From the NCBI GenBank assembly GCA_052400625.1, contig JBQTGH010000005.1: DNA of 64,000 bases; one strand, 5' to 3'. Shown piece by piece: positions 8,442 through 18,205 of this stretch (the first letter of the stretch is position 1; the number at the start of each line of letters is the position of its first letter). A program made the translations under genes and the position numbers. Source of the DNA: Thermophagus sp052400625 (GTDB lineage Bacteria > Bacteroidota > Bacteroidia > Bacteroidales > Marinilabiliaceae). The notes below the pieces were generated by a model, which worked only from the letters and a program-made list of their open reading frames with translations, was not told where the DNA came from and ran no database searches.

Positions 8442-9120
8442 CATAACGCAACAAATAAATTCTTCAAGTCAACAATTTATTGAGTATCTACGCAACAACC
8501 TCAATAATGATGTTCTTAATATTCTTAAAAGACTTGAGAAGGAAACTTCTGTCTTAATATTTAGTGGCATAATAAGAAATTTCTTCTTGGGAGTAAATGA
8601 AATTAGAGACATTGATATTGTATTATCAAAACGAATAGATATAAATCCTTTTTTTTCTAATGCTATTATAGAGAAAAACAGTTTTGGAGGGTATAAGATT
8701 AAAATAAACAACTCTGTTATTGATCTTTGGTATTTAGCCGATACTTGGGCATTTAAATTTCAGAAAAACCTTGGTTTCGAACTTGAGAAATATATTGCAG
8801 CCACATCATTCTTTAATTTCTCCTCAATATGCTTTTCCCTTAATGAAGAAAAATTTTATTATACGGAACATTTCGTTAGATTTCTTCGGGACAAGCAAAT
8901 AGACGTTGTTTTCAAACCTAATTTTAATTACTCTTTATGCATCGTAAATACCCTGTATTATTCAAAAAAATATTCTTTTCACATTTCAAAGAACCTTAGT
9001 AAATACCTTAAGATAAAACATAAAAGCAATTCAACCAGTTACATTGAAACCCAAAAAAAACATTTTGGAAGAATTATTTTTTCTCCTGATGAAATTGAAA
9101 ATTTCATAAAAGTTTTATAA
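8422..9120 (+). CDS. Nucleotidyltransferase-like protein (poly(A) polymerase/CCA-enzyme head fold), uncharacterised
   Basis: The 232-residue protein contains a Pol-beta-type nucleotidyltransferase signature: FSGIIRNFFLG (compare GGxVRDxLLG of CCA-adding enzymes), then RDIDIVL with Asp63 and Asp65, and a likely third acidic residue Asp101 in VIDLWYL. EKYIAATSFFNF matches the place of the family's DFTIN segment. No RNA-binding tail of a true CCA enzyme is evident, so it is a minimal head domain plus a Lys/Asn/Ser-rich C-terminal region. The start is a GTG overlapping the dGTPase gene by 20 bp, implying co-translation. The AT-rich composition equals that of its partner. It could transfer a nucleotide to RNA, protein or a small molecule; the substrate is unknown. 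Confidence 0.72.
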   Translation: MAKKLSDITQQINSSSQQFIEYLRNNLNNDVLNILKRLEKETSVLIFSGIIRNFFLGVNEIRDIDIVLSKRIDINPFFSNAIIEKNSFGGYKIKINNSVIDLWYLADTWAFKFQKNLGFELEKYIAATSFFNFSSICFSLNEEKFYYTEHFVRFLRDKQIDVVFKPNFNYSLCIVNTLYYSKKYSFHISKNLSKYLKIKHKSNSTSYIETQKKHFGRIIFSPDEIENFIKVL

Positions 9121-9343
9121 AAGAAGGCTATTAAATTAAAAATGATTTGCGTTCTTCATTTCAAGAATTGATATTATTTAATTTTTAATAATTCTGTAGC
9201 TTACTAATCAATTAAAACCTAAATCAAAAATGTCAATAGGTTCTGTTTTTCCCGTCGTTAGTGGTAATTTTTTAAGAGATTAACAACCAATGGAATACCA
9301 TGCTAAAAACTTAACTATAGGAAAGTGAATCAATTGGTCCGGG

Positions 9344-9772
9344 ATGTCCTGTAGACACATTTATGAATTAATAAAAGTAACAAGAGAGACCCCCAAGGGG
9401 CAAAAAAGCCCAATTCAAAAATTTATTGAATATCAAAAAACTATTAAAAAGAAATACAAAAATGTCGTAGTGATAACGAATAATCCTTGTTTGGAATTTT
9501 GGTTCCTGTTACATTTTCAAAGAACATCAAGAGTGTTTGGCACATGTACCCGAGTGGAGAATCAGCTGAAATCACATCTTAAGGGCTATGAAAAAACCCA
9601 AAAATACTACACCAAGCAAGACAATGATATTTACACTAAACTGAAACCCTATCTTAAAAAAGCTATCGACAATGCCTGCTCTTTAGGACACTTTGATTCA
9701 GATGAGCCATATAAGGCCCTAAGTGAAATGTATTTATTTTTTGGTTCTGAAGAGATGAAAAAACACTTTTAA
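9344..9772 (+). pseudogene. RloB-like protein, N-terminally truncated remnant
   Basis: The 142 codons match the C-terminal two thirds of RloB-family proteins as I know them: NNPCLEFWFLLHF, GYEKTQKYYTKQDNDIYTKLKPYL, AIDNACSLGHFD and MYLFFGS. The N-terminal nucleotide/metal-binding-like part (EGEKTE type, some 60-80 residues) is absent. The frame is closed by a TGA at 9326, and no RloB-like sequence is readable in the other forward frames from 9121 to 9343. RloB occurs next to restriction-modification and abortive-infection genes. The fragment is therefore best read as a decayed defence gene. An alternative is a short domain protein using the ATG at 9344. Confidence 0.65.
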
Positions 9773-10248
9773 TAAATCCCTTAACACTCAAATCATTGAT
9801 GCCGAAATGATATATCCTCTCACCATTAATTATCCCCCTTTTCTGTCATCGCCTTTATCAATCCCACAAAACGGAGATTTAAAACCGAAGAGGGTGTAGC
9901 CATATCGAAAATGATTTGATCCCGTTCCTATACCAACCTTCCACCATATATTCCCAACTCCTAACCACCAATTAATTTTTCAGTTCCATTTACTTTCTAT
10001 GGCAAATAAATTCCCCCAAATCACCTGCAATTTCCTTATATTGTACAATCATCAACCTGAAGGGACAACACCTTGAAAATAGATTACTTAAATAATGCCC
10101 TTTTCCCGGTGATCCTGCCGAAATCTGCACCATCATTAAGGATCGGGGATGAGCTACTTGAAGCGCCTCAAATCATCGAGCAACAGTCCGGGGCCCGACC
10201 TTTAAAATCGGCCGGACTTCAACATACAACCCTTAAAACGCCCATGTC
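9773..10248. other. Intergenic stretch before glgB with no recognised feature
   Basis: These 476 bp separate the AT-rich island from the glycogen genes, and base composition rises towards the right. An open frame from a TTG at 10073 (62 codons) runs into glgB but has no recognisable product. No repeat, RNA or clear promoter was seen. Confidence 0.5.
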
Positions 10249-12267
10249 ATGCATATGCTAAATCTTATAGAAAAGGACGAATGGCTTCGTCCTTACGCTT
10301 CGGCCCTGGAAGCCACCCATTCACAATACCTCGACTGGCTGGAAGAGATCCGCACCGGACATGACGGCATCATCCATTTTGCGGGTCGACATCAGTTTTT
10401 TGGTTTGCATACCTACAGCGAGGGATGGGTATTCCGCGAATGGGCCCCCAACGCCGAAAAAGTATATCTGGTGGGCGATTTTTCGGATTGGAAACCCAAT
10501 GAGTCGTTTCGGCTGCAGAGGAAAGACCATGGGATATGGGAAATATTTCTTTCGGCGTCCATCATAAAACACAAAGATTGTTATAAGCTATACATAGAAT
10601 GGGCACATGGCTCCGGATTTCGTATACCGGCCTATGCCCGGCGTGTTGTTCAGGATCCCGAGACATTACTTTTCAGTGCCCAGGTATGGCATCCCGAAAA
10701 GCCGTTTCAATGGAGCGACCAAAATTTTCATTCTTCCATCCGACACCCGTTCATATATGAAGCGCATGTGGGCATGGCTCAAGAAGAAGGTGGCGTGGGA
10801 ACTTATCAGTCGTTTACCGAAGAAATATTACCCCGCATTCAACGGGCCGGATATAATGTGATTCAGCTCATGGCCATACAGGAACATCCCTATTATGGCA
10901 GTTTTGGATATCATGTTTCCAATTTTTTTGCGCCGAGCAGCCGGTTTGGCACGCCAGAAGACCTGAAGAACCTGATCAATCAAGCGCATGAGATGGGGTT
11001 GTGTGTCATCATGGACATCGTCCATTCGCATGCGGTAAAAAATGAAGAGGAAGGGTTGAGTCGCTTCGACGGAACTCTGGATCAATATTTTTATCCGGGC
11101 GAGCGAGGGTTTCATCCGGCGTGGGACTCCCGATGCTTTGATTACGGGAAGAAGGAGGTGGTAGCCTTTCTCTTATCCAATTGTCGTTACTGGCTGGAAG
11201 AGTTCCACTTCGACGGGTTCCGGTTTGACGGCGTCACCAGCATGTTATATACCCATCACGGATTGGGCAAAGCCATCTCGGGCTACCACGATTATTTTGA
11301 CAACAGCCGCGACGACCATGCACTGGTTTATCTGAAGCTTGCCAACCACCTCATCCACAAAATCAACCCCAAAGCCATCACCATCGCCGAGGAAGTGAGT
11401 GGCTACCCGGGGACCGGCTCACCACCGGAAGAAGGAGGGCTGGGCTTTGACTACCGTTTGTCGATGGGCGTTCCCGATTTCTGGATTAAACTGATCAAGG
11501 AAATACCCGATGAGGAGTGGAGCATGGGAACCATCTTTCATGAGCTGACGATTCACCGGCCCGAAGAGCAAACCATCTCCTACGCCGAATCACACGATCA
11601 GGCCCTGGTAGGCGACAAAACCATCATATTCCGGTTGGCAGATAAAGAGATGTATGATTCCATGAGCAAAGACCAGCCCAACCTCATCATCGACAGAGCG
11701 GTGGCTTTGCACAAGATTATTCGCCTGGTAACGCTTACGACAGCCAATGGAGGCTACCTCAACTTTATGGGAAATGAATTTGGCCATCCCGAATGGATCG
11801 ACTTTCCCCGCGAAGGAAACAACTGGTCGTATCAATATGCCCGACGTCAATGGAGCTTGGCCGATGACGACAACCTAAAGTATCAATGGCTTGGGAACTT
11901 CGATCGTGCCATGATCACCACCGTCAAAGAACACGACCTCTTATCATACAATCCGGTATACCTGAATCTAGCCAACGAAGGCGACAACATTCTTGCCTTC
12001 AACCGAGGTCCATTTCTCATGGTCTTCAATTTTCATCCCACCCGTTCGTTCCCCGATTACGGGATTCCTGTGGCACCGGGAAAATACCGCATCCTATTCC
12101 AAAGCGATGATCCGCAATTTGGGGGATTCGACCGAATCGATCAGGCCAGGCTCTATTTTGCCCAGCCTGTCAATCGTCACCCAAACAGTGGTTTTCAGCT
12201 TAAACTATACCTGCCCAACCGCACGGGCCTGATTCTGGAGAAAATCCCCACGCCCAAAATTCACTAA
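10249..12267 (+). CDS. glgB: 1,4-alpha-glucan branching enzyme (GH13, CBM48)
   Basis: The 672-residue enzyme introduces alpha-1,6 branches into glycogen. An N-terminal CBM48 module (about 40-135, REWAPNAEKVYLVGDFSDW) precedes the GH13 barrel. The catalytic residues are the nucleophile Asp327 in GFRFDGV, the acid/base Glu381 in TIAEEVSG, and Asp450 in ESHDQALVGDK. The C-terminal beta-sandwich ends with FQLKLYLPNRTG. Length and motifs resemble eukaryote-type branching enzymes, which are common in Bacteroidota. The ATG at 10249 fits the family start. Its stop lies 7 bp from the stop of the convergent synthase-phosphorylase gene, so the two transcripts must overlap or terminate within each other. 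Confidence 0.96.
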   Translation: MHMLNLIEKDEWLRPYASALEATHSQYLDWLEEIRTGHDGIIHFAGRHQFFGLHTYSEGWVFREWAPNAEKVYLVGDFSDWKPNESFRLQRKDHGIWEIFLSASIIKHKDCYKLYIEWAHGSGFRIPAYARRVVQDPETLLFSAQVWHPEKPFQWSDQNFHSSIRHPFIYEAHVGMAQEEGGVGTYQSFTEEILPRIQRAGYNVIQLMAIQEHPYYGSFGYHVSNFFAPSSRFGTPEDLKNLINQAHEMGLCVIMDIVHSHAVKNEEEGLSRFDGTLDQYFYPGERGFHPAWDSRCFDYGKKEVVAFLLSNCRYWLEEFHFDGFRFDGVTSMLYTHHGLGKAISGYHDYFDNSRDDHALVYLKLANHLIHKINPKAITIAEEVSGYPGTGSPPEEGGLGFDYRLSMGVPDFWIKLIKEIPDEEWSMGTIFHELTIHRPEEQTISYAESHDQALVGDKTIIFRLADKEMYDSMSKDQPNLIIDRAVALHKIIRLVTLTTANGGYLNFMGNEFGHPEWIDFPREGNNWSYQYARRQWSLADDDNLKYQWLGNFDRAMITTVKEHDLLSYNPVYLNLANEGDNILAFNRGPFLMVFNFHPTRSFPDYGIPVAPGKYRILFQSDDPQFGGFDRIDQARLYFAQPVNRHPNSGFQLKLYLPNRTGLILEKIPTPKIH

Positions 12268-12274
12268 AGTCCCA

Positions 12275-15200
12275 TTAGAACCATCTTACCAATCCAAAAT
12301 CCTGTTGAATGGGGAGATGATCATTCTTGGGAAACATCCGAATCCCAAATTTATAGGAGCCCGGAAGGTTCAACCGGTATTTCATCTCATAAGAAACCAC
12401 GGGGCCCTCTTTCCCGGTCATGACAAAAGGCTCTTTGTGCAATACGGTGGGGAAATCCCCTTCGATAGAGTCCACTATGAGCATTTCCATACCCACATCC
12501 AAATCTTCCAGCTCATGAAGGTTGAGCTTGACATCAATAACATAATCATCCCCAATTCCCAACTCTTGTTTGGCAATATCCGGCATATTCACTTCCAGAA
12601 TCTCGATATTATTCCAAGCCGACAAAACCCTGCGTTTCCAGGAAGACAATTCATGGATCAGCGCACAATCATTGGCACCCAAAGTTTCCAACCGGGTATA
12701 CATGGGCTTATAGAATTTTGACAGGTAATCATCAATCATTCTTTTGGTGGTAAATTGGGGCGCAATATGTGCCACTGAATTTTTGATATAACGAATCCAG
12801 CCAACAGGCAAATTTTCATCATTCACATCATAGAAAAGCGGCACAATTTCGTTCTCAAGGATGCTGTATAGCGTTGCGGCATCCAGCTCATCCTGAAAGG
12901 TCTGATTGTCGAAAGACTTTTTATCGGTAAGGCTCCAGCCGGCCTCTTCTTCATACCCTTCGTACCACCATCCATCCAACACACTGAAATTGAGGACGCC
13001 GTTGAGCACGGCTTTTTGACCGCTGGTGCCGGAGGCTTCGAGCGGACGGGTAGGCGTATTGAGCCAAACATCCACCCCACTGACCAGACGTTTTGCCAGC
13101 TCCATATCATAGTTCTCCAGGAAAATAATCTTACCGATAAATTCGGGTTTCTTGGAGATATCGATAATCTGCTTGATGAGTGCCTGCCCTTCCTGATCGG
13201 CCGGGTGGGCCTTTCCGGCAAAGAGAAACTGAACCGGTCGCTCCGAGTCATTAACAATTTCGGCCAACCGCTCAAGATCGCGAAACAGCAGATGAGCCCG
13301 CTTGTAGGTGGCAAAACGTCGGGCAAAACCAATGGTCAGAGCATCCTCGTCAAGGATATCCAGTACCTCAACAATCCGAGAAGGCGAATCGTGTCGTTTC
13401 GACATGCTTCCTTGGAGTCTGTAGCGGACAAAATCCATCAACTTTTTTCGTAGAATATGCCTTAATTCCCACACTTTTTTATCCGGAACATCATAGATCT
13501 TTTTCCAGTGTTCCGGGTTGGATACGTCGGAAAGAAAATCGGGGCCGAAAATTTCTTTATAAAACACCTGCCATTCGGCAGCCGTCCAGGTGCCATAATG
13601 GACTCCGTTGGTTACGTAACCAATATGAAGCTCATCGGGGAAATAGCCCTCCCACAAATTACAGAACATTTTTCTGGTGACCAATCCGTGCAGCTCACTC
13701 ACTCCGTTCATTTCACCGGAAGTTTTGGCAGCCAGAACACTCATGGAAAATTCCACATCATCACCGGGATGATCACGCCCCAGGTCCATAAACTCGTCCC
13801 ACGTAAGCTTCAATTTATCCGGAACATGTCGCAGGTATACCCTAAACATATCCTCATCGAAGGCGTCATGACCTGCCGGCACCGGCGTATGGGTCGTGAA
13901 AAGGGAGGAAGCCCTGACCACTTCCAGCGCTTCGGAATAGTTGTATTTCTTGGTCACCAGCTCTGCCAGCCGCTCCACATTGATCAGAGCCGCATGTCCT
14001 TCGTTGATATGATAAAGATCGGAAGATACGCCCAACGTCTTCAGAAGCCTGATACCACCCAGCCCCAGCAATATTTCCTGTTTAAGCCGGTTTTCACGAT
14101 CGCCACCATACAGTTGATGAGTGACCTGACGGTCGGCAGGACTATTGCGTTCCACATCCGCATCCAAAAGATAAAGCGTCACACGCCCCACCAAGGCTTT
14201 CCATACCTTAGCTGCCAAATGTCGCCCCGGAAACTCAACGGATATAAAGAGTGGATGTCCATTCTCGTCGCGCACCTCTTCCAACGGAAGCAGTGAAAAA
14301 TCCTGGGCTTCATATATGGCGGTTTGTTCTCCGCTAATGGAAAGGGTTTGTGTAAAATAACCGTAACGGTATAGCAGTCCGACAGCGGTCATCCTGATCC
14401 CCCTGTCACTGGCTTCTTTCAAATAATCGCCGGCCAGAATGCCCAATCCTCCCGAATAGGTTTTCAGCACATTGGTTAACCCATATTCCATACTGAAGTA
14501 AGCAATACGGACCTCTTCAGAAAAATCACGGTCCATATACGCACGAAACTCCTGATACAAAGCATCCAGACGAGCCACAAAATCGGCATCCTCTGCCAGC
14601 TGAGAAAGACGTTCATAAGAGACCTTGTCGAGCAGCATGACGGGATTTTTCCCGACTTTCTCCCATATTTCGGGACTAATAGTTTCGAAGAGATCCACCA
14701 TCCTGGGATTCCACGCCCACCAAAGGTTTCGGGTCAACTCATGCAGCACTTTTATGCGTTCAGGCAGTTGCGACTTCACAATGAGTTTTTTCCATCCCGG
14801 TACGGAGGTGGTTTCGGGCTTCAGTTTAATACGGGCACCCCGTTTTACAGCAGTAAATTTATCGCGTCGGCCGGTAACGGCCTTGAGAGCAATATCATAA
14901 GCTGAGTAATAATTCTCTATCAGCATCTTCCACTCCAGTAATCCGGTAATTTTCTGAGCGTTTTGCCGAATGACCTCTGTTTGCTCCGCAGGTTTTAATG
15001 AAAAGGCATCAACCAACTTGGCAATTTCCTGCACTACCTCCGAATAGTTATGGTCGTTTCGCTCAATTACTTCTATACCGTCGTCCAGTCCCTTGGAGTG
15101 AAGCGACGCCCATAGTCCAAACCCTGAAAGATTGGTGGTAATAACCGGCACGCCAAAAGCCATGCTCTCGTGAGGCGTATATCCCCAAGGCTCATAATAG

Positions 15201-16507
15201 GATGGGAAAATGGAAAGATCCATCCCTGTCAGAAGGTCGTAATAAGGCATATTGAAAATACCGTCATTACCATCCAGCAAACAAGGCACGAAAATCAGCC
15301 GGATACGCCGGGATGCTTCATTACTAAGATGGATATCCTGAATTCTTTTAATAATGGGATCGTATGAGATATCGTTCAAGCCATGCGTCAGATAAGGATT
15401 GGGAAGGGGTTCTCCTCTTTTTCCGGATTTAATTCTTTCTTCCAGATCGATTCTGGCACCATAAATATTGGCAGGAATGAATACGAAGGCGATAATCTCT
15501 CTTTTGTTTTCATAATTTTCGTTCAGGTGTTTTAAGATATCCAGAAAGAGATCTGCCCCTTTATTGTGAAATTCGTAAAGCCCACTATTAATCACAAACA
15601 ACGCATCCTTGCTGATTTCTGTTCCCAATAGTGCCGCGGCCACTTGCGAAAGCTTTTCCCTGGCTTTTTGACGGGTGGACTGATATTCTTCCCCCACCGG
15701 CACAATTCGGTTATCAAAACCGTTGGGAGTAATTAAATCGGGATCCCGGGCCAGAAATCGGGAACACTCTTTGGCGGTGATTTCCGATACCGTAGTAAAA
15801 CAATCCACATTACGGGCAGTGATTTTTTCCAACGAATGCTTGGATGCCACGTTCAACCCGGCAGCTTTGGCGTCGGCATCATGCTCCTCAAGAATTTGAT
15901 TGATCGGCTCATTGTGCTGGGCCAACGATCGTCCCACCACGGTCCCGTGGGTGGTAAAAACGGTCCCTATCTGCAAAAGATGGTCCTTCAGATAGAGTGC
16001 CCCGCTACCGGTCATCCACTCATTAAAGTGGGCCACCACCTTTTCGCTTTCCGAAATGTAGCATTTGTAATAGCTTTCAATGACCATTCCGGCCACATAG
16101 CCGAAGAGAGCAGGCTCCACATAATCCCATTGTCCCGAAAGGCTGTCCACCTTGAAGCTCTCCCACAGTTTGGTCAGCACATCATTCTTTTGGATAATCA
16201 GAGGACTGAAATCAATTAATAGGGCAATCGGCTTCCCGGCGATATTCCATCGACCGGTTTTCACTCTTAACCCATCCCGCTGCAGCGTATCCTGCCATTC
16301 CACAAAAAGATTTTCGTCAGGCAAAAATTCTGGATTCTCACCGGCCCCCCGCCAAACGTCGGGACCTATAAATATTACATGATCTTTGAACTGTTCAACC
16401 AGGGTATTGGCTTTCGAGGCTAATACCGTGTGAATTCCTCCACTCTTGTTGCATACTTCCCAACTTGTTTCAAAAACAAAATCAGGTTTAAGGAAATTAT
16501 CTGTCAT
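12275..16507 (-). CDS. Fused GT3 glycogen synthase - alpha-glucan phosphorylase
   Basis: At 1410 residues this is two enzymes in one chain. Residues 1 to about 560 are a GT3 (animal/yeast-type) glycogen synthase: FETSWEVCNKSGGIHTVLASKA at the N-terminus, HFNEWMTGSGALYLK, and FPSYYEPWGYTPHESMAFGVP near the donor site. From about 575 to the end is a GT35 alpha-glucan phosphorylase of the short GlgP type: LHELTRNLWWAWNPR, AYFSMEYGLTNVLKTYSGGLGILAGD, and the PLP-binding Lys1165 in EASGTSGQKAVLNG. One half elongates glycogen and the other releases glucose-1-phosphate, so synthesis and breakdown are physically joined. There is no internal stop or frameshift. It is the last gene of the minus-strand glycogen cluster, 138 bp after GH57. 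Confidence 0.94.
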   Translation of the reverse strand: MTDNFLKPDFVFETSWEVCNKSGGIHTVLASKANTLVEQFKDHVIFIGPDVWRGAGENPEFLPDENLFVEWQDTLQRDGLRVKTGRWNIAGKPIALLIDFSPLIIQKNDVLTKLWESFKVDSLSGQWDYVEPALFGYVAGMVIESYYKCYISESEKVVAHFNEWMTGSGALYLKDHLLQIGTVFTTHGTVVGRSLAQHNEPINQILEEHDADAKAAGLNVASKHSLEKITARNVDCFTTVSEITAKECSRFLARDPDLITPNGFDNRIVPVGEEYQSTRQKAREKLSQVAAALLGTEISKDALFVINSGLYEFHNKGADLFLDILKHLNENYENKREIIAFVFIPANIYGARIDLEERIKSGKRGEPLPNPYLTHGLNDISYDPIIKRIQDIHLSNEASRRIRLIFVPCLLDGNDGIFNMPYYDLLTGMDLSIFPSYYEPWGYTPHESMAFGVPVITTNLSGFGLWASLHSKGLDDGIEVIERNDHNYSEVVQEIAKLVDAFSLKPAEQTEVIRQNAQKITGLLEWKMLIENYYSAYDIALKAVTGRRDKFTAVKRGARIKLKPETTSVPGWKKLIVKSQLPERIKVLHELTRNLWWAWNPRMVDLFETISPEIWEKVGKNPVMLLDKVSYERLSQLAEDADFVARLDALYQEFRAYMDRDFSEEVRIAYFSMEYGLTNVLKTYSGGLGILAGDYLKEASDRGIRMTAVGLLYRYGYFTQTLSISGEQTAIYEAQDFSLLPLEEVRDENGHPLFISVEFPGRHLAAKVWKALVGRVTLYLLDADVERNSPADRQVTHQLYGGDRENRLKQEILLGLGGIRLLKTLGVSSDLYHINEGHAALINVERLAELVTKKYNYSEALEVVRASSLFTTHTPVPAGHDAFDEDMFRVYLRHVPDKLKLTWDEFMDLGRDHPGDDVEFSMSVLAAKTSGEMNGVSELHGLVTRKMFCNLWEGYFPDELHIGYVTNGVHYGTWTAAEWQVFYKEIFGPDFLSDVSNPEHWKKIYDVPDKKVWELRHILRKKLMDFVRYRLQGSMSKRHDSPSRIVEVLDILDEDALTIGFARRFATYKRAHLLFRDLERLAEIVNDSERPVQFLFAGKAHPADQEGQALIKQIIDISKKPEFIGKIIFLENYDMELAKRLVSGVDVWLNTPTRPLEASGTSGQKAVLNGVLNFSVLDGWWYEGYEEEAGWSLTDKKSFDNQTFQDELDAATLYSILENEIVPLFYDVNDENLPVGWIRYIKNSVAHIAPQFTTKRMIDDYLSKFYKPMYTRLETLGANDCALIHELSSWKRRVLSAWNNIEILEVNMPDIAKQELGIGDDYVIDVKLNLHELEDLDVGMEMLIVDSIEGDFPTVLHKEPFVMTGKEGPVVSYEMKYRLNLPGSYKFGIRMFPKNDHLPIQQDFGLVRWF

Positions 16508-16645
16508 TTTATCTAATTTTTTCGCTTGTATCTAATTCATTTAAAATATTGGCCTAATACCATTTGCTCAACCAAGAGTTATACATCGCCCTTTGTGGCA
16601 ACCTTGAAGGTTTTAAGAAAGAGCCATCCATCGTTGATGTTTGGA

Positions 16646-18097
16646 TCAATGAGTGGGTTTCTTTAATTTAGAAGCCGCCTTCTTGGTTTTTTGGTTTTTT
16701 GCTTCTTTGGGAATATTGCTTTTTTGTTTTTCGGTCCCCGGACCCTCAGCAGCAGGCGCTTTTCGTTTTTTTGCCATGTCTTTTTTGACCTTGCTGTTTC
16801 GTCTACGACTTCGAATCAAGTTCAACTCCTCTTCCAGTTTTTTGATTTTGGTGTCTTTTTCTTCCATAATAGTTGTCAATCCTGCCAGTTCTTTCTCCTC
16901 AGAGTTGGAAGGCACGGCTGCATTGAGCCTCAAAGAGAAATCACTCAACACATTCATATAGTTAATGAAAGCCTCATAGGGGGTTTCATAGGGATTAAAA
17001 TAGGCATGGACGTCTCCATCGGAAAAGAACTTTGTACACATGTAATACAGATGGTCGCTGCATTGCAAATAGTTCCAGTCTTTTTGCAATTTGGGATCGG
17101 TGCAACGACTCATCTTGGGCAGAAGGTCGTACAACTTATCAAAAGCTTCCTGCTGCATCTCATTTCCGAGCCAGGCGGTCAAATCGCGCTCTTCGTCGGC
17201 CCATGAAATCGGAGTGGGAACTTTTACAGGCGCAACGACCTGCAATTGGGCAGTTACCTCAGATGGGGTCCCGAATTTAAGCGACCTCTGCTTGAGAATA
17301 TCACCCGGAAGATGTTCCAAGAACTCAAAAATGCCGGATTCTTTAGGTTGATGCTCTCCAAAAGTTTCGTAATCCATAAAGAGATTAATCACTTCCTCTT
17401 TCTTATCCATTTGTCGGAGCCATCCGGCAAATTTTTGACTGGTTAGCGGCCATTGACTCCACTCCTTATTCCCAAAACGAAAAGCAATATCATCGCTCAG
17501 CTTATAGTTTTTAAGCAACACTTTCAACCTTGGATTCAAAACATTACAATATAAAAAGTTGGGGCTTTTCCACCCCAGAATATGTTTGGCGCCTTCGGTA
17601 AGTATCGCCTTAAAGCCCATGCGAGCGACCATTTCCCCGATCTGATCGGAGTAGATGAGCTCCGTATTTCTGAAAACAGAAGGGCGTTTACCAAACAATT
17701 CTTCCATCAGATCGGAATGAGATTTCACTTGCTGAATAAACGCTTCTTCATCTTTGAGTGCAACCAATGAATGCGCATAGGTCTCACCCAGAAATTCCAC
17801 ACTGCCGGTGGCCGCAAGCGTCTTAAAGCTTTCGAGCACTTCAGGCGCATAAAGCTTGAATTGTTCTATGGCCACCCCCGTGATGCTGAATGCCACTTTA
17901 AACTTCCCTTTATATTTTTCAATAAGCCGGATCAACAGCTCATTGGCAGGAAGGTAACAATTGGAAGCTATTTTATTGAGAATGGATTCATTGGTATAAT
18001 CATCGAAATAATAATGATCATTTCCGATATCAAAAAACCGGTATCTCCGAAATCGGAAGGGCTGATGAACCTGGAAGTATAAACAAACTGTTTTCAT
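16646..18097 (-). CDS. Glycoside hydrolase family 57 (alpha-amylase/4-alpha-glucanotransferase type)
   Basis: The start is set at the ATG at 18097 because MKTVCLYFQVHQPFRFRRYRF begins the conserved GH57 fold with its HQP motif; an in-frame extension to 18151 has no family match. Further motifs are GEFLGETYAHSLV-like sequence (VEFLGETYAHSL), FRNTELIYSD with the probable catalytic Glu, and MDYETFGEH with the second catalytic acidic residue. It should cleave or rearrange alpha-1,4-glucans in the cytoplasm, as no signal peptide is seen. The last 60 or so residues are a Lys/Ala/Pro-rich basic tail (KKDMAKKRKAPAA) after a coiled-coil segment, probably disordered. It lies between the GT4 and synthase-phosphorylase genes. 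Confidence 0.92.
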   Translation of the reverse strand: MKTVCLYFQVHQPFRFRRYRFFDIGNDHYYFDDYTNESILNKIASNCYLPANELLIRLIEKYKGKFKVAFSITGVAIEQFKLYAPEVLESFKTLAATGSVEFLGETYAHSLVALKDEEAFIQQVKSHSDLMEELFGKRPSVFRNTELIYSDQIGEMVARMGFKAILTEGAKHILGWKSPNFLYCNVLNPRLKVLLKNYKLSDDIAFRFGNKEWSQWPLTSQKFAGWLRQMDKKEEVINLFMDYETFGEHQPKESGIFEFLEHLPGDILKQRSLKFGTPSEVTAQLQVVAPVKVPTPISWADEERDLTAWLGNEMQQEAFDKLYDLLPKMSRCTDPKLQKDWNYLQCSDHLYYMCTKFFSDGDVHAYFNPYETPYEAFINYMNVLSDFSLRLNAAVPSNSEEKELAGLTTIMEEKDTKIKKLEEELNLIRSRRRNSKVKKDMAKKRKAPAAEGPGTEKQKSNIPKEAKNQKTKKAASKLKKPTH

Positions 18098-18205
18098 TCG
18101 TATCGTATTTATTGTTAAGGTATTGTAAGGAACCGGACAAACGATTAACACATAAATGTTCTTGTGTAGGATATTCGGTTTTGGATTCTCATAATTTTAT
18201 TGGTA

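Noticed and set aside
10073..10261. 62-codon ORF upstream of glgB
   Set aside because: It starts at TTG, overlaps the glgB start and has no family features.
15040..15075. ATGGTCGTTTCG inside the synthase-phosphorylase gene as another dispersed-repeat copy
   Set aside because: Only the right-end block matches and it lies in conserved coding sequence, so it is taken as chance.
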